A stretch of 64,000 nt of DNA from Blautia sp. (lineage in GTDB: Bacteria; Bacillota; Clostridia; Lachnospirales; Lachnospiraceae), in NCBI GenBank assembly GCA_017463155.1, contig JAFTPT010000001.1, positions 1 to 64,000 of the forward strand, read 5' to 3'. Every line of letters starts with the position of its first letter. Position 1 is the first letter of the stretch. A model generated the notes under the pieces. That model saw nothing but the letters and a program-made list of their open reading frames with translations. It had not been told where the DNA came from and searched no databases. Below are positions 52,279 to 62,957 of this stretch, one piece after another. A program made the position numbers and the translations under genes.

Positions 52279-53124
52279 ATGGGAATTAAATCCTATAAGC
52301 CATATACACCGTCGAGAAGACATATGACCGGTTCTGATTTCTCCGAGATCACAAAGACCACACCGGAGAAGTCCCTCATCACTTCCCTCAAGAAGAACGC
52401 CGGCCGCAACAACCAGGGCAAGATCACCGTCAGACATCGTGGCGGCGGCAGCAGAAGAAAATACAGGATCATCGACTTCAAGAGAAGAAAAGATGGCGTA
52501 CCGGCAACCGTGACAGCCATTGAGTATGATCCGAACAGAACAGCAAACATCGCGCTGATCACCTACGCCGACGGAGCAAAGGCATACATCCTTGCACCGG
52601 AAGGCCTCAAGGTCGGTGCGAAGATCATGAACGGTCCGGAAGCAGAAGCCCGTCTCGGCAACTGCCTGCCCCTGGAGCTGATCCCGGTCGGTACCATGGT
52701 CCACAATATTGAGCTGCATCCCGGAAAGGGCGGCCAGATGGTCCGTTCCGCCGGCAACGGTGCGCAGCTGATGGCCAAGGAAGGCAAGTACGCGACCCTG
52801 CGTCTTCCCTCCGGCGAAATGAGAATGGTTCCGATCGTCTGCCGTGCCACCATCGGCGTCGTAGGCAACGGCGATCACAACCTTATCAATATCGGTAAAG
52901 CAGGTCGTAAGCGTTACATGGGTATCCGTCCCCACGTTCGTGGTTCCGTCATGAACCCGAATGACCATCCGCATGGCGGCGGCGAGGGCAAGACCAGCAT
53001 CGGTCGTCCCGGCCCGAGCACTCCGTGGGGCAAGCCCGCTCTTGGTCTCAAGACCAGAAAGAAGAACAATCCGTCCAACAAGCTTATCGTGAGAAGACGC
53101 GATGGCCGTGCATTATCGAAATAA
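52279..53124 (+). CDS. rplB: 50S ribosomal protein L2
   Basis: 281 residues. [18 protein letters not shown] near 52-69 and the C-terminal [17 protein letters not shown] with the conserved histidine are L2 hallmarks. L2 is needed for subunit association and peptidyl transfer. The sequence is complete and close in length to the family standard (about 275). Confidence 0.98.
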   Translation: MGIKSYKPYTPSRRHMTGSDFSEITKTTPEKSLITSLKKNAGRNNQGKITVRHRGGGSRRKYRIIDFKRRKDGVPATVTAIEYDPNRTANIALITYADGAKAYILAPEGLKVGAKIMNGPEAEARLGNCLPLELIPVGTMVHNIELHPGKGGQMVRSAGNGAQLMAKEGKYATLRLPSGEMRMVPIVCRATIGVVGNGDHNLINIGKAGRKRYMGIRPHVRGSVMNPNDHPHGGGEGKTSIGRPGPSTPWGKPALGLKTRKKNNPSNKLIVRRRDGRALSK

Positions 53125-53139
53125 TAAGGAGGAGTAAAG

Positions 53140-53421
53140 ATGTCTCGTTCACTGAAAAAAGGACCCTTTGCAGATGAAAGCCTTCTGAAAAAGATCGACG
53201 CGCTGAATACTGCAAACGATAAAACCGTCATCAAGACCTGGTCACGCCGTTCGACCATCTTCCCGTCCTTTGTTGGACACACGATCGCTGTCCATGACGG
53301 AAGAAAGCATGTTCCGGTATATATTACCGAGGATATGGTCGGCCACAAGCTCGGTGAGTTCGTTGCCACCAGAACCTACAGAGGACATGGCAAGGATGAG
53401 AAGAAGTCCGGCGTCCGCTGA
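53140..53421 (+). CDS. rpsS: 30S ribosomal protein S19
   Basis: 93 residues: [19 protein letters not shown], then [20 protein letters not shown] and [18 protein letters not shown]19 binds 16S rRNA in the head with S13. An AAGGAGGAG site precedes the ATG. The gap to rplV is 86 bases. Confidence 0.98.
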   Translation: MSRSLKKGPFADESLLKKIDALNTANDKTVIKTWSRRSTIFPSFVGHTIAVHDGRKHVPVYITEDMVGHKLGEFVATRTYRGHGKDEKKSGVR

Positions 53422-53507
53422 TCGGATTTCGTGTAAAGGCAGTGCTGCCGGTCCCTTGGCCGGCAGAGTAATCAGATATAGATCACGATGAAAGGAGGGC
53501 ACTTAAA

Positions 53508-53897
53508 ATGGCAAAGGGACATAGAAGCCAGATTAAGAGAGCCAGAAATGAGAATAATAAAGAGACAAGACCGTCTGCAAAATTATCTTATGCCAGAATT
53601 TCTGTAACGAAAGCGTGCTATGTATTGGACGTGATCCGCGGCAAGGATGTGCAGACCGCCCTTGGTATCCTGACATACAACCCGAGATATGCTTCCAGCG
53701 TCATCAAGAAGCTGCTGGAGTCTGCCGTAGCGAATGCTGAGAACAACAACAGCATGAGCGCCGCCAACCTCTACGTTGCCGAATGCTACGCCAACAAGGG
53801 GCCGACAATGAAGAGAATTCAGCCGAGAGCACAGGGCAGAGCTTACAGGATCGAAAAGAGAACAAGCCATATCACCATCGTGCTGGATGAAAGGTAA
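53508..53897 (+). CDS. rplV: 50S ribosomal protein L22
   Basis: 129 residues. [19 protein letters not shown] opens the core, and [19 protein letters not shown] contains the beta hairpin that reaches into the tunnel (macrolide-resistance region). A short charged extension ([18 protein letters not shown]) precedes the normal start. AAAGGAGGG sits upstream. Confidence 0.97.
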   Translation: MAKGHRSQIKRARNENNKETRPSAKLSYARISVTKACYVLDVIRGKDVQTALGILTYNPRYASSVIKKLLESAVANAENNNSMSAANLYVAECYANKGPTMKRIQPRAQGRAYRIEKRTSHITIVLDER

Positions 53898-53908
53898 GGA
53901 GGAGAAAC

Positions 53909-54556
53909 ATGGGACAGAAAGTTAACCCGCATGGTCTTAGAGTCGGTATCATCAAAGACTGGGATTCCAGATGGTACGCAGAGGATGCTTTTGCCGATTA
54001 CCTGGTAGAAGATTACAATATCAGAAAGTTCCTTAAGAAAAAACTGTTCAGCTCAGGCGTTTCCAAGATCGAGATCGAAAGAGCCTCCGACAGAGTAAAG
54101 GTCATCATCTTTACCGCAAAGCCGGGTATCGTCATCGGCAAGGGCGGCGCGGAGATCGAGAAGGTCAAAGCCGAGCTTCAGAAATATACAGACAAGAAGC
54201 TGATCGTTGATATCAAAGAAGTCAAGAGACCGGACAGAGATGCACAGCTGGTTGCTGAGAATATCGCTCTGCAGCTGGAGAATCGTATTTCCTTCCGTCG
54301 TGCCATGAAGTCTACCATGCAGAGAACCATGAAGGCTGGCGCGCAGGGAATCAAGACAGCCGTATCCGGACGTCTCGGCGGTGCTGATATTGCTCGTACC
54401 GAGTTCTACAGCGAGGGAACCATCCCGCTTCAGACACTGCGCGCAGACATCGACTACGGTTTCGCTGAGGCAGACACCACCTACGGCAAGGTTGGCGTTA
54501 AGGCATGGGTCTACAACGGCGAGATTCTTCCCACAAAAGGAACTAAGGAGAACTAA
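53909..54556 (+). CDS. rpsC: 30S ribosomal protein S3
   Basis: 215 residues. [20 protein letters not shown] begins the protein, and the KH domain shows [14 protein letters not shown] near 71-84. [20 protein letters not shown] is the C-terminal domain. S3 forms part of the mRNA entry site. Twelve bases separate it from rplV. Confidence 0.98.
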   Translation: MGQKVNPHGLRVGIIKDWDSRWYAEDAFADYLVEDYNIRKFLKKKLFSSGVSKIEIERASDRVKVIIFTAKPGIVIGKGGAEIEKVKAELQKYTDKKLIVDIKEVKRPDRDAQLVAENIALQLENRISFRRAMKSTMQRTMKAGAQGIKTAVSGRLGGADIARTEFYSEGTIPLQTLRADIDYGFAEADTTYGKVGVKAWVYNGEILPTKGTKEN

Positions 54557-54574
54557 GGAAGGGAGCGATAAATC

Positions 54575-55012
54575 ATGTTAATGCCGAAGAGAGTAAAACG
54601 CCGTAAACAGTTCCGTGGCTCCATGAGAGGTAAGGCGTTAAGAGGTAATGTTATCAACTATGGTGAGTATGGTCTTATTGCAACGGAGCCCTGCTGGATC
54701 AAGTCCAACCAGATCGAGGCAGCCCGTGTAGCCATGACCCGTTATATCAAGCGTGGTGGTAAAGTCTGGATCAAGATCTTCCCGGACAAGCCTGTGACCG
54801 CTAAGCCGGCCGAGACTCGTATGGGTTCCGGTAAAGGTACTCTGGAGTACTGGGTCGCAGTAGTTAAGCCAGGACGTGTTATGTTCGAGATCGCCGGTGT
54901 ATCCGAAGAGGTCGCCCGTGAAGCATTGCGTCTGGCCATGCACAAGTTACCCTGTAAATGTAAGATCGTTTCTCGTGCAGACTTAGAAGGCGGTGATAAC
55001 AGTGAAGAATGA
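54575..55012 (+). CDS. rplP: 50S ribosomal protein L16
   Basis: 145 residues starting [20 protein letters not shown], with [19 protein letters not shown] further on. L16 helps position A-site tRNA. The start follows GGAAGGGAGC. Its 3' end overlaps rpmC by 11 bases. Confidence 0.98.
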   Translation: MLMPKRVKRRKQFRGSMRGKALRGNVINYGEYGLIATEPCWIKSNQIEAARVAMTRYIKRGGKVWIKIFPDKPVTAKPAETRMGSGKGTLEYWVAVVKPGRVMFEIAGVSEEVAREALRLAMHKLPCKCKIVSRADLEGGDNSEE

Positions 55013-55208
55013 ATTCGTGAAAGATTTGAGAGCAAAATCCGCAGCGGAGCTCAATGAAGAATTGGTAGCTGCTAAGAAGGAACTTTTTAATCTGAGATTT
55101 CAGAATGCAACCAATCAATTGGACAATACCAGCCGGATCAAAGAGGTTCGGAGGAATATTGCCAGAATCCAGACGGTGATCACTGAGCAGGCTAACGCTT
55201 CCAGGTAA
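55002..55208 (+). CDS. rpmC: 50S ribosomal protein L29
   Basis: 68 residues from the GTG at 55002, which overlaps the rplP end; another GTG lies three codons upstream, but L29 proteins usually start [20 protein letters not shown] and [13 protein letters not shown] are the standard helices. It docks near the tunnel exit with L23. Confidence 0.93.
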   Translation: MKNEFVKDLRAKSAAELNEELVAAKKELFNLRFQNATNQLDNTSRIKEVRRNIARIQTVITEQANASR

Positions 55209-55227
55209 ATTTTAGGAGGAAACTATC

Positions 55228-55482
55228 GTGGAGAGAAACTTAAGAAAGACCCGTGTGGGCAAGGTTGTCAGCGATAAGATGGACAAGACCATCGTTGTTG
55301 CTATCGAAGACCATGTGAAACATCCTCTTTACAAAAAGATCGTGAAGAGAACCTATAAATTAAAAGCTCACGATGCAAACAATGAGTGCAGCATTGGAGA
55401 TACCGTTAAGGTAATGGAAACCAGACCGCTGTCCAAGGATAAAAGATGGAGACTGGTTGAAATCGTGGAGAAAGTGAAATAA
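55228..55482 (+). CDS. rpsQ: 30S ribosomal protein S17
   Basis: 84 residues, GTG start behind [29 protein letters not shown] and [18 protein letters not shown] are S17 core strands, and [13 protein letters not shown] ends it. It is a 16S-binding OB-fold protein. Confidence 0.97.
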   Translation: MERNLRKTRVGKVVSDKMDKTIVVAIEDHVKHPLYKKIVKRTYKLKAHDANNECSIGDTVKVMETRPLSKDKRWRLVEIVEKVK

Positions 55483-55495
55483 GGAGGAGACCAGT

Positions 55496-55864
55496 ATGAT
55501 TCAGCAGGAAAGCAGACTGAGAGTTGCCGACAACACTGGTGCAAAAGAGATCCTTTGTATTCGTGTTATGGGCGGTTCAACCAGAAGATATGCGAACATT
55601 GGTGATACCATCGTTGCGACGGTCAAAGATGCAACACCAGGCGGCGTTGTCAAAAAAGGCGACGTGGTCAAGGCCGTTGTTGTTCGTACCGTGAAGGGCG
55701 CACGCCGTAAAGACGGTTCCTACATCCGTTTTGACGAGAATGCAGCCGTTATCATTAAAGATGACTTAACTCCGAGAGGAACTCGTATCTTTGGACCGGT
55801 GGCCAGAGAGCTTCGTGAGAAGAAGTTCATGAAGATCGTTTCCCTGGCTCCGGAAGTATTATAA
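55496..55864 (+). CDS. rplN: 50S ribosomal protein L14
   Basis: 122 residues, [20 protein letters not shown] at the start, [18 protein letters not shown] and [20 protein letters not shown] further on. L14 contacts L19 and the 30S at the subunit interface. Thirteen-base gap from rpsQ. Confidence 0.98.
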   Translation: MIQQESRLRVADNTGAKEILCIRVMGGSTRRYANIGDTIVATVKDATPGGVVKKGDVVKAVVVRTVKGARRKDGSYIRFDENAAVIIKDDLTPRGTRIFGPVARELREKKFMKIVSLAPEVL

Positions 55865-55876
55865 GGAGGGAACCTG

Positions 55877-56224
55877 ATGTCAGCTATGAAGATCAAAAAA
55901 GGCGATACCGTCAGGATCATCGCCGGAAAAGATAAAGACAAGGAAGGCAAGGTTCTTGCAGTCAACGTTAAGGACCAGACCGTGATCGTCGAGAACAGAA
56001 ATATGGTGACCAAGCATACCAAGCCCTCTGCAGCTAACCAGAACGGCGGCATCGTTTCCAAGGAAGCCCCGCTCCACATCTCCAACGTTATGCTGTTATT
56101 CGAAGGCAAGCCGGTACGCGTTGGCTTCAAGATCGAGGATGGCAAGAAGTATCGTGTTGCTAAGACTGGCAAGGGAGAGACCAAGGTGATCGATACCGTT
56201 TCCTCCTCCAAGAGAAAAGATTGA
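55877..56224 (+). CDS. rplX: 50S ribosomal protein L24
   Basis: 115 residues, about ten more than the usual L24, mostly from a short N-terminal lead (MSAMKIKKGD) and a Ser/Lys-rich C-terminus. The KOW motif is KIKKGDTVRIIAGKDKDKEG. NRNMVTKHTKP follows. ATG 55877 is seven bases from the GGAGGG, so it was chosen over ATG 55886. Confidence 0.96.
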   Translation: MSAMKIKKGDTVRIIAGKDKDKEGKVLAVNVKDQTVIVENRNMVTKHTKPSAANQNGGIVSKEAPLHISNVMLLFEGKPVRVGFKIEDGKKYRVAKTGKGETKVIDTVSSSKRKD

Positions 56225-56241
56225 GAGAGGAGGCATGACTG

Positions 56242-56781
56242 ATGAGCAGATTAAAAGAGATTTATAAGAATGAGATCATGGATGCCATGACAAAGAAGTT
56301 CGGCTACAAGAATGTCATGGAGATCCCCAAGCTTGAAAAGATCGTAGTGAACATGGGCGTCGGCGAAGCAAAGGAGAACGCGAAGCTTCTCGATTCCGCC
56401 ATCGCTGATATGGAGCTGATCACCGGCCAGAAGGCTGTTGCGACCAAGGCCAAAAAGTCCGTCGCTAACTTCAAGATCAGAGAAGGGATGTCGATCGGCT
56501 GCAAGACCACTCTTCGCGGCGACAAGATGTACGAGTTCGCAGATCGTCTGATCAACCTGGCTCTTCCGCGTGTCCGTGACTTCCGCGGTGTCAACCCGAA
56601 CGCCTTTGACGGCAGAGGCAACTACGCCCTGGGTATCAAAGAGCAGCTGATCTTCCCCGAGGTCGAGTATGACAAGGTCGACAAGGTGAGAGGTATGGAT
56701 ATCATCTTCGTTACCAGCGCCAGGACCGATGAGGAAGCCCGTGAGTTGTTAAGACTTTTCAATATGCCGTTTGCGAAATAA
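56242..56781 (+). CDS. rplE: 50S ribosomal protein L5
   Basis: 179 residues. [20 protein letters not shown] is near 27-46, and [19 protein letters not shown] near 125-143. L5 binds 5S rRNA and contacts the P-site tRNA. Full length for the family. Confidence 0.98.
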   Translation: MSRLKEIYKNEIMDAMTKKFGYKNVMEIPKLEKIVVNMGVGEAKENAKLLDSAIADMELITGQKAVATKAKKSVANFKIREGMSIGCKTTLRGDKMYEFADRLINLALPRVRDFRGVNPNAFDGRGNYALGIKEQLIFPEVEYDKVDKVRGMDIIFVTSARTDEEARELLRLFNMPFAK

Positions 56782-56809
56782 TGGCGTGATTCGATAGGAG
56801 GAAGAGTTC

Positions 56810-56995
56810 ATGGCTAAAACAGCAATGAAAATCAAACAGCAGCGCAAGGCTAAGTTCTCCACCAGAGAATACAATCGCTGCAGGATCTGCGGACGTCCCC
56901 ATGCATACCTTAGAAAATACGGTATCTGCAGAATCTGCTTCCGCGAACTGGCGTACAAGGGCCAGATCCCGGGCGTTAAGAAAGCTTCCTGGTAA
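56810..56995 (+). CDS. rpsZ: 30S ribosomal protein S14, zinc-binding type
   Basis: 61 residues, the short zinc-binding (C+) form, with Cys24, Cys27, Cys40 and Cys43 forming a CRIC..CRIC ribbon. The long C- form used in zinc limitation is not in this window. It follows rplE by 28 bases. Confidence 0.97.
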   Translation: MAKTAMKIKQQRKAKFSTREYNRCRICGRPHAYLRKYGICRICFRELAYKGQIPGVKKASW

Positions 56996-57058
56996 CAGAG
57001 AGCAGTTGCGTTTTTATATTTTTTACATGTCTTGTCAAGTCTAAAGGAGGAAACTAAC

Positions 57059-57460
57059 ATGACAATGAGCGATCCCATCGCAGATATGCTTACCAGAATC
57101 CGTAATGCGAACACTGCAAAACATGATACAGTTGATATCCCGGCTTCCAAGATGAAGATCGCGATCGCGAACATCCTGGTAGATGAGGGATATATCGAGA
57201 AGTACGACCTTTCAGAGGATGGCCCGGCTAAGACCATCACCATCACCCTGAAATACGGTGAAGATAAGAATGAGAAAATTATCACCGGTCTGAAGAGAAT
57301 TTCCAAACCCGGTCTTCGCGTGTACGCAGGCAAGGACGAGCTTCCGAGAGTTCTCGGCGGCCTCGGCATTGCGATCATCTCCACCAACAAGGGCGTTATC
57401 ACCGACAAGCAGGCACGTAAGATGCATGTCGGCGGCGAAGTTCTTGCATTTGTGTGGTAA
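57059..57460 (+). CDS. rpsH: 30S ribosomal protein S8
   Basis: 133 residues from ATG 57059, eight bases behind [28 protein letters not shown] starts the protein and [20 protein letters not shown] lies near the end. S8 is a primary 16S binder and the spc-operon repressor in E. coli. Confidence 0.97.
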   Translation: MTMSDPIADMLTRIRNANTAKHDTVDIPASKMKIAIANILVDEGYIEKYDLSEDGPAKTITITLKYGEDKNEKIITGLKRISKPGLRVYAGKDELPRVLGGLGIAIISTNKGVITDKQARKMHVGGEVLAFVW

Positions 57461-57537
57461 GGCGCATACAGGACACGAACTGAAAACAGAGAAACCCGAA
57501 GGTTTCTCCGACAATCTAAGTATAGGAGGACAATCAT

Positions 57538-58077
57538 ATGTCACGAATCGGAAGACTTCCGGTTGCGATCCCAGCAGGAGTAGAAGTAAAGATTGCTGAT
57601 GGCAACGTTGTAACGGTCAAGGGACCCAAGGGAACGCTGGAGAGAGCGCTTCCCACCGAAATGGAGATCAAACTGGAAGACGGTCATGTCGTTGTGACAA
57701 GACCGAACGACTTAAAGAAAATGAAATCTCTTCACGGCCTTACCAGAAGCCTGATCCACAACATGGTGGTCGGTGTCAGCGAAGGCTACACCAAAGAGCT
57801 TGAGGTAAACGGTGTCGGTTATAGAGCTACAAAGCAGGGCAAGAAACTCGTTTTGAACCTTGGTTATTCTCATCCGGTAGAGATGGAAGATCCGGAAGGC
57901 ATCGAGTCCAAAGTAGAAGGCAATAAGATCATTGTTTCCGGTATCAACAAAGAAAAAGTTGGCCAGTTTGCAGCTGAGATCAGGGACAAGAGGAGACCGG
58001 AGCCGTATAAGGGCAAGGGTATCAAGTACACGACCGAGGTCATCAGACGCAAAGTTGGTAAGACTGGTAAGAAATAA
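57538..58077 (+). CDS. rplF: 50S ribosomal protein L6
   Basis: 179 residues: [17 protein letters not shown], then [15 protein letters not shown], and [16 protein letters not shown] at the C-terminus. It has two copies of one fold and sits near the factor-binding region. A short intergenic hairpin (GAAACCCGAAGGTTTC, near 57490-57505) precedes it. Confidence 0.98.
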   Translation: MSRIGRLPVAIPAGVEVKIADGNVVTVKGPKGTLERALPTEMEIKLEDGHVVVTRPNDLKKMKSLHGLTRSLIHNMVVGVSEGYTKELEVNGVGYRATKQGKKLVLNLGYSHPVEMEDPEGIESKVEGNKIIVSGINKEKVGQFAAEIRDKRRPEPYKGKGIKYTTEVIRRKVGKTGKK

Positions 58078-58094
58078 TTAAGGAGAGTGAGAAA

Positions 58095-58463
58095 ATGATA
58101 AATAAAGCATCCAGGGCGGAAATTCGTCAGAAAAAGCATAGAAGATTACGTCATCATTTACACGGAACTGCAGCGACTCCCCGTATGGCAGTCTTTCGTT
58201 CCAACAAGCATATGTATGTACAGATCATCGACGACACCGTTGGCAGAACTTTAGTATCTGCTTCTACTCTTCAGAAGGATGTAAATGCTGACCTTACCTA
58301 TACCGATAATACGGAAGCGGCTGCAAAGCTTGGAACGGTCATCGCAAAGAAAGCATTGGAAGCCGGCATCGATAACGTCGTGTTCGACCGCGGCGGCTAT
58401 ATCTACCACGGTAAGGTAAAAGCCCTTGCTGACGCAGCAAGAGAAGCCGGACTGAAATTCTGA
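58095..58463 (+). CDS. rplR: 50S ribosomal protein L18
   Basis: 122 residues. The basic start includes [18 protein letters not shown], and [18 protein letters not shown] and [19 protein letters not shown] follow. L18 binds 5S rRNA with L5. The gap from rplF is 17 bases. Confidence 0.98.
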   Translation: MINKASRAEIRQKKHRRLRHHLHGTAATPRMAVFRSNKHMYVQIIDDTVGRTLVSASTLQKDVNADLTYTDNTEAAAKLGTVIAKKALEAGIDNVVFDRGGYIYHGKVKALADAAREAGLKF

Positions 58464-58480
58464 TAGGGAGGAGAGAACAC

Positions 58481-58990
58481 ATGAAACGCAATCTTATTGA
58501 TGCTGGTCAGTTGGAATTACAGGATAAAGTTGTGGCCATCAAGCGTGTAACCAAGGTTGTCAAGGGCGGACGTAACATGCGCTTCACTGCACTTGTTGTC
58601 GTCGGCGACGGAAACGGCCATGTTGGCGCTGGTCTTGGCAAGGCAACTGAAATTCCGGAAGCGATCCGCAAGGGTAAAGAAGATGCCATGAAGAAGCTTG
58701 TCACCGTCGCGAGAGACGAGAACGGCTCCATCACCCATGACTTTACCGGCAGATACGGCAGCGCCGAGATGCTGCTGAAGAGAGCTCCGGAAGGTACCGG
58801 TGTTATCGCAGGCGGCCCGGCCCGTGCAGTCGTGGAGCTTGCAGGTATCAAGAACATCCGTGCAAAATGCATGGGTTCCAGAAATAAGCAGAATGTTGTT
58901 CTTGCAACCATCGACGGTCTTGCACAGCTGAAGACTCCGGAAGAGGTTGCCAAGAAGCGCGGCAAATCTGTTGAAGAGATTCTGGCGTAA
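58481..58990 (+). CDS. rpsE: 30S ribosomal protein S5
   Basis: 169 residues: the double-stranded-RNA-like domain has [18 protein letters not shown] near 43-60, and the C-terminal domain has [17 protein letters not shown]5 affects translational accuracy (spectinomycin-resistance loop at about 20-30, with [11 protein letters not shown]). Confidence 0.98.
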   Translation: MKRNLIDAGQLELQDKVVAIKRVTKVVKGGRNMRFTALVVVGDGNGHVGAGLGKATEIPEAIRKGKEDAMKKLVTVARDENGSITHDFTGRYGSAEMLLKRAPEGTGVIAGGPARAVVELAGIKNIRAKCMGSRNKQNVVLATIDGLAQLKTPEEVAKKRGKSVEEILA

Positions 58991-59003
58991 GGAGGAGAAC
59001 AAG

Positions 59004-59186
59004 ATGGCAGACAAATTAAAAGTTACATTGGTCAAATCTCCGATTGGCGCGGTTCCGAAACACAAAAAGACAGTCGTGGCCATGGGCCTCACCAAGATGC
59101 ACAAGACTGTTGAGATGCCGGACAATGCAGCAACCAGAGGAATGATTCAGCAGGTTCAGCACCTGGTCAAAGTAGAAGAAGCGTAA
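59004..59186 (+). CDS. rpmD: 50S ribosomal protein L30
   Basis: 60 residues from ATG 59004, nine bases behind GGAGG. LKVTLVKSPIGAVPKHKKTV and MGLTKMHKTVEMPDNAATRG are L30 signatures. A longer frame from 58947 would overlap rpsE and has no start signal. Confidence 0.96.
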   Translation: MADKLKVTLVKSPIGAVPKHKKTVVAMGLTKMHKTVEMPDNAATRGMIQQVQHLVKVEEA

Positions 59187-59207
59187 GCAAGAATAGAAGG
59201 AGGTGCC

Positions 59208-59651
59208 ATGATGGAATTATCAAACTTAAGACCGGCAGAAGGTTCTAAGCACAGCGATAACTTCAGAAGAGGCCGCGGACATGGTTCCGGAAACGGCAAG
59301 ACTGCCGGTAAGGGACACAAAGGACAGTTAGCTCGGTCCGGTCACAAGAAACCCGGATTTGAGGGTGGTCAGATGCCTTTATACAGACGTCTGCCGAAGA
59401 GAGGCTTTACCAACAGGAATTCCAAAGAGATCATCGCTATCAATGTTGATGCTCTGAACAGATTCGAGGACGGCGCGGAAGTCACCATTGATTCCCTGCT
59501 GGAGTGCGGCGCGATCTCCAAGTGCGGCGACGGCGTCAAGATCCTTGGAAACGGTGAGCTTACCAAAAAGCTGAATGTTAAGGTCAGTGCCGTGAGCGAC
59601 GGTGCTAAGACAAAAATCGAAGCAGCAGGTGGTACAGTAGAGGTGATCTAA
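59208..59651 (+). CDS. rplO: 50S ribosomal protein L15
   Basis: 147 residues; ATG codons at 59208 and 59211 are both possible behind [39 protein letters not shown] and [17 protein letters not shown] are L15 patterns. It is an assembly protein of the large subunit. The secY start codon follows two bases after the stop. Confidence 0.97.
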   Translation: MMELSNLRPAEGSKHSDNFRRGRGHGSGNGKTAGKGHKGQLARSGHKKPGFEGGQMPLYRRLPKRGFTNRNSKEIIAINVDALNRFEDGAEVTIDSLLECGAISKCGDGVKILGNGELTKKLNVKVSAVSDGAKTKIEAAGGTVEVI

Positions 59652-59653
59652 TC

Positions 59654-60970
59654 ATGTGGGAAACGCTGAAAAATATTTTCAGAGTAAAAGAGATGAAGCA
59701 GAAGCTCCTCTACGTCCTGTGGATGATCCTGGTCATTCGTATCGGATCACAGCTTCCGGTTCCGGGAGTGAACAGCGACTTCTTTAAGGAGTGGTTCGCG
59801 CAGAATACCGGCGACGCCTTCAATTTCTTTGATGCGTTTACCGGTGGATCTTTTACCCAGATGTCAATCTTTGCATTGAACATCACACCATACATTACTT
59901 CCTCCATCATCATGCAGCTGCTCACCATTGCCATCCCGGCACTGGAGGAGATGCACAGAGATGGTGAGGAAGGACGTAAGAAAATCACGGCTATTACCCG
60001 TTATGTGACGGTCGGTCTTGCTCTGTTTGAATCTGTCGCGATGGCGATCGGTTTCGGACGCCAGGGCCTGATCCCGAACATGAACTTCTTCAAGGGTCTG
60101 GTCGTTGTCGTCTGCCTGACCGCAGGCTCCGCAATGCTGATGTGGATCGGTGAACGTATCACCGAAAAGGGAATCGGAAATGGTATCTCCATCGTCCTCG
60201 TTGTGAACATCGTTTCCCGTATCCCCAGTGACCTGGGACTTCTGTATGAGAACTTCATCAAGGGCAAGAGCCCCGCGAGAGGCACGCTGGCCGCGCTGAT
60301 CATCGCCGCCATCATTCTGGCCGTCGTCGTCATGACGCTGATCCTGAACGGTGCCGAGAGAAGGATCCCCGTACAGTATTCCAAGAAGATGGTCGGCCGG
60401 AAGCTGATGGGCGGACAGTCCACCAACATCCCGCTGAAGGTCAACACCGCCGGTGTTATCCCGGTCATCTTCGCATCCTCGATCATGTCGTTCCCGAACA
60501 TCATCGCGCAGCTGACAGGCAAGGCGAACGGGACCGGCATCGGATCCGAGATCCTCAGAGGCCTTTCCTCTAACAACTGGTGCAACCCGAGGCAGCTGCA
60601 GTACAGCTGGGGCCTGATCCTGTACATTGTCCTGTGCGTATTCTTTGCGTACTTCTACACTTCCATCACCTTCAATCCGCTGGAAGTGGCCGACAATATC
60701 AAAAAGCAGGGCGGCTTTATCCCTGGTATTCGTCCGGGCAAACCTACGTCCGATTATCTGACGAATATCCTGAATTACATCATCTTTATAGGTGCAGTGG
60801 GTCTGGTCATTGTGTGCGTCATCCCGTTCTTCTTCAACGGTGTGTTTGGTGCGAACGTTTCCTTCGGCGGAACCTCCATCATCATTATCGTGGGAGTTAT
60901 CCTTGAGACCGTGAAGCAGATCGAGTCTCAGATGATCGTCCGCAATTACAAGGGCTTCCTGGAGAGATAA
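59654..60970 (+). CDS. secY: Preprotein translocase subunit SecY
   Basis: 438 residues with ten predicted transmembrane helices. [20 protein letters not shown] (near 77-96) is the conserved TM2 region, [10 protein letters not shown]4, and [14 protein letters not shown]7. The end [19 protein letters not shown] is standard. It forms the Sec channel with SecE and SecG. Two bases after rplO, as usual in spc operons. Confidence 0.98.
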   Translation: MWETLKNIFRVKEMKQKLLYVLWMILVIRIGSQLPVPGVNSDFFKEWFAQNTGDAFNFFDAFTGGSFTQMSIFALNITPYITSSIIMQLLTIAIPALEEMHRDGEEGRKKITAITRYVTVGLALFESVAMAIGFGRQGLIPNMNFFKGLVVVVCLTAGSAMLMWIGERITEKGIGNGISIVLVVNIVSRIPSDLGLLYENFIKGKSPARGTLAALIIAAIILAVVVMTLILNGAERRIPVQYSKKMVGRKLMGGQSTNIPLKVNTAGVIPVIFASSIMSFPNIIAQLTGKANGTGIGSEILRGLSSNNWCNPRQLQYSWGLILYIVLCVFFAYFYTSITFNPLEVADNIKKQGGFIPGIRPGKPTSDYLTNILNYIIFIGAVGLVIVCVIPFFFNGVFGANVSFGGTSIIIIVGVILETVKQIESQMIVRNYKGFLER

Positions 60971-61026
60971 GAACAGAGGTTGCGGTACGCAAGTACCGCA
61001 GCCTTGCTTTCGTAGGAGGAAGGATT

Positions 61027-61671
61027 ATGAAGATCATTATGCTGGGAGCGCCTGGTGCAGGCAAGGGCACGCAGGCCAAGAAGATCGCCGCGAAGTATGG
61101 GATCCCGCATATCTCCACGGGTGACATTTTCCGCGCGAACATCAAGAACGGAACAGAGCTTGGCAAGAAAGCCAAAACGTATATGGACCAGGGACTTCTT
61201 GTCCCGGATGAACTGACGTGTGACCTGGTCGTCGACAGGATCCAGCAGCCGGATGCGGTGAACGGATATGTGCTTGACGGATTCCCCAGGACGATCCCGC
61301 AGGCGGAATGCCTGACGGACGCGCTTGAAAAGCTCGGAAGCAAGATCGACTACGCCATCGACGTGAATGTGCCGGACGAGAACATCGTGACCCGTATGGG
61401 CGGCCGCCGGGCCTGCCTGAAGTGCGGAGCCACCTATCACATCGTCTATGCAGCCCCTGCCAAGGAAGGCATCTGCGATACCTGCGGTGAAAAGCTGGTC
61501 CTTCGCGACGACGACAAGCCCGAGACCGTGCAGAAGCGTCTCAATGTATATCATGAGCAGACACAGCCGCTGATCGACTATTACAGCGGAAAGGGTGTCC
61601 TGCGGACCGTGGACGGCACCAGGGATCTGGATGAGGTCTTCAGCCAGATCACAGAGATCCTGGGAGAATAG
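61027..61671 (+). CDS. adk: Adenylate kinase, zinc-LID type
   Basis: 214 residues. P-loop [12 protein letters not shown] at 7-18, DGFPRT near 84-89. The LID has four cysteines (CLKCG and CDTCG, near 130-153), the zinc-binding type of Gram-positives. It interconverts ATP+AMP and 2 ADP. AGGAGGAAGG precedes the ATG. Confidence 0.98.
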   Translation: MKIIMLGAPGAGKGTQAKKIAAKYGIPHISTGDIFRANIKNGTELGKKAKTYMDQGLLVPDELTCDLVVDRIQQPDAVNGYVLDGFPRTIPQAECLTDALEKLGSKIDYAIDVNVPDENIVTRMGGRRACLKCGATYHIVYAAPAKEGICDTCGEKLVLRDDDKPETVQKRLNVYHEQTQPLIDYYSGKGVLRTVDGTRDLDEVFSQITEILGE

Positions 61672-61680
61672 GAGTGCCAC

Positions 61681-62436
61681 ATGTCGGTAACCATTAAAAC
61701 AGAGCATGAAATTGCATTGATGAGAGAATCCGGACACCTGCTGGAGAAGGTCCACGACGGACTGGTCCCCTATATCAAGCCGGGGGTCAGCACCAAGGAG
61801 CTGGACCAGATCGGGTACGACATGATCAGGTCGCTCGGGTGTACGCCGAATTTTCTGAATTACGGAGGATTTCCCGGTTCCTTCTGCATCAGCCTCAACG
61901 ATGAAGTGGTTCACGGAATTCCGTCTGAAGAGAAGATCATACAGGAAGGGGACCTGGTCAAGATCGACGCCGGTCTGATCTACAAGGGGTACCATTCCGA
62001 CGCAGCCAGGACCTATGCGGTGGGGGAGGTTTCCTCCGACGCTAGGCTTCTGATGGATGTGACAAAGCAGTGCTTCTTTGAAGGGATCAAGTTTGCCAAA
62101 GCAGGCAATCACCTTCATGACATTTCAAAGGCCATCGGCGCCCATGCCGCCAGATACCGCTTCGGGATCGTGAGAGACCTGGTGGGGCACGGCATCGGCA
62201 CGCACCTGCATGAAGATCCACAGATACCGAATTTCCCCCAGAAGCGCAGGGGCATCAGGCTCCTTCCGGGGATGACGCTCGCGATCGAGCCGATGATCAA
62301 TCTGGGACGGGCCGATGTGGCCTGGCTCGACGATGACTGGACGGTCGTGACCATGGACGGGTCCTTGTCCGCACATTATGAGAATACGGTACTGATAACA
62401 GACGGAGAGCCTGAGATACTGACTCTGACGAGATGA
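61681..62436 (+). CDS. map: Methionine aminopeptidase, type I
   Basis: 251 residues. The metal ligands are visible as Asp in VKIDAGLIYKGYHSDAARTY, His in GHGIGTHLHEDPQIPN, and Glu in LAIEPM plus the C-terminal Glu of YENTVL. It removes the initiator methionine. Nine bases after adk, with infA following. Confidence 0.97.
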   Translation: MSVTIKTEHEIALMRESGHLLEKVHDGLVPYIKPGVSTKELDQIGYDMIRSLGCTPNFLNYGGFPGSFCISLNDEVVHGIPSEEKIIQEGDLVKIDAGLIYKGYHSDAARTYAVGEVSSDARLLMDVTKQCFFEGIKFAKAGNHLHDISKAIGAHAARYRFGIVRDLVGHGIGTHLHEDPQIPNFPQKRRGIRLLPGMTLAIEPMINLGRADVAWLDDDWTVVTMDGSLSAHYENTVLITDGEPEILTLTR

Positions 62437-62461
62437 GCAATACAGGAGGAATTAAGAGAAT

Positions 62462-62680
62462 ATGTCCAAAGCAGATGTGATCGAAGTAGAAGGCAGGGTC
62501 CTTGAGAAACTGCCGAATGCCATGTTTAAAGTGGAACTGGAGAACAAACATGTGGTTCTTGCCCATATCAGCGGCAAGCTGCGTATGAACTACATCCGGA
62601 TCCTTCCGGGGGACAAGGTGACCATCGAGCTTTCCCCCTACGACCTTTCCAAGGGAAGGATCATCTGGAGAGATAAGTAA
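62462..62680 (+). CDS. infA: Translation initiation factor IF-1
   Basis: 72 residues, [20 protein letters not shown] at the start, [20 protein letters not shown] and [11 protein letters not shown] at the end. OB-fold protein of the 30S A site. Full length. Behind it is a promoter region before rpmJ. Confidence 0.98.
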   Translation: MSKADVIEVEGRVLEKLPNAMFKVELENKHVVLAHISGKLRMNYIRILPGDKVTIELSPYDLSKGRIIWRDK

Positions 62681-62729
62681 ACATAAGATGGAAAGGCCTC
62701 AAAAGCCGCTAAAAAAGTAAAAATACTTC

Positions 62730-62758
62730 TTGCAAATGCGCGTCCACAGTGATATTAT
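62730..62758 (+). promoter_or_regulatory. Internal promoter before rpmJ-rpsM-rpsK
   Basis: TTGCAA (62730-62735), 17-bp spacer, TATTAT (62753-62758). This would let the alpha-operon genes be transcribed apart from the long S10-spc transcript. Confidence 0.7.
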
Positions 62759-62773
62759 ATCCTGTGGACGCGC
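62738..62773. promoter_or_regulatory. Perfect 12-bp inverted repeat around the -10
   Basis: GCGCGTCCACAG (62738-62749) and CTGTGGACGCGC (62762-62773) are exact complements with 12 bases between, which contain the -10 hexamer TATTAT. The dyad centre is on the promoter, so a dimeric repressor could occlude it; as RNA it could form a leader or terminator-like stem without a T-run. Confidence 0.7.
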
Positions 62774-62843
62774 TCGTCATTCCGTCTGAAAGTGCGCCCT
62801 GAAACTGCAGAACTGATTCTATTTTATGGAAGGAGGATTTCCA

Positions 62844-62957
62844 GTGAAGGTAAGATCATCTGTTAAACCGATCTGCGAAAAGTGCAAGGTCATCAAGAGA
62901 AAAGGATCGATCAGAATTATCTGCGAGAATCCAAAACACAAACAGCGTCAGGGATAA
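62844..62957 (+). CDS. rpmJ: 50S ribosomal protein L36
   Basis: 37 residues with a GTG start behind AGGAGG (62831-62836). [19 protein letters not shown] carries Cys11 and Cys14, and Cys27 with His32 completes the zinc knuckle, so this is the zinc-type L36. It is too short for many gene finders. Confidence 0.96.
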   Translation: MKVRSSVKPICEKCKVIKRKGSIRIICENPKHKQRQG

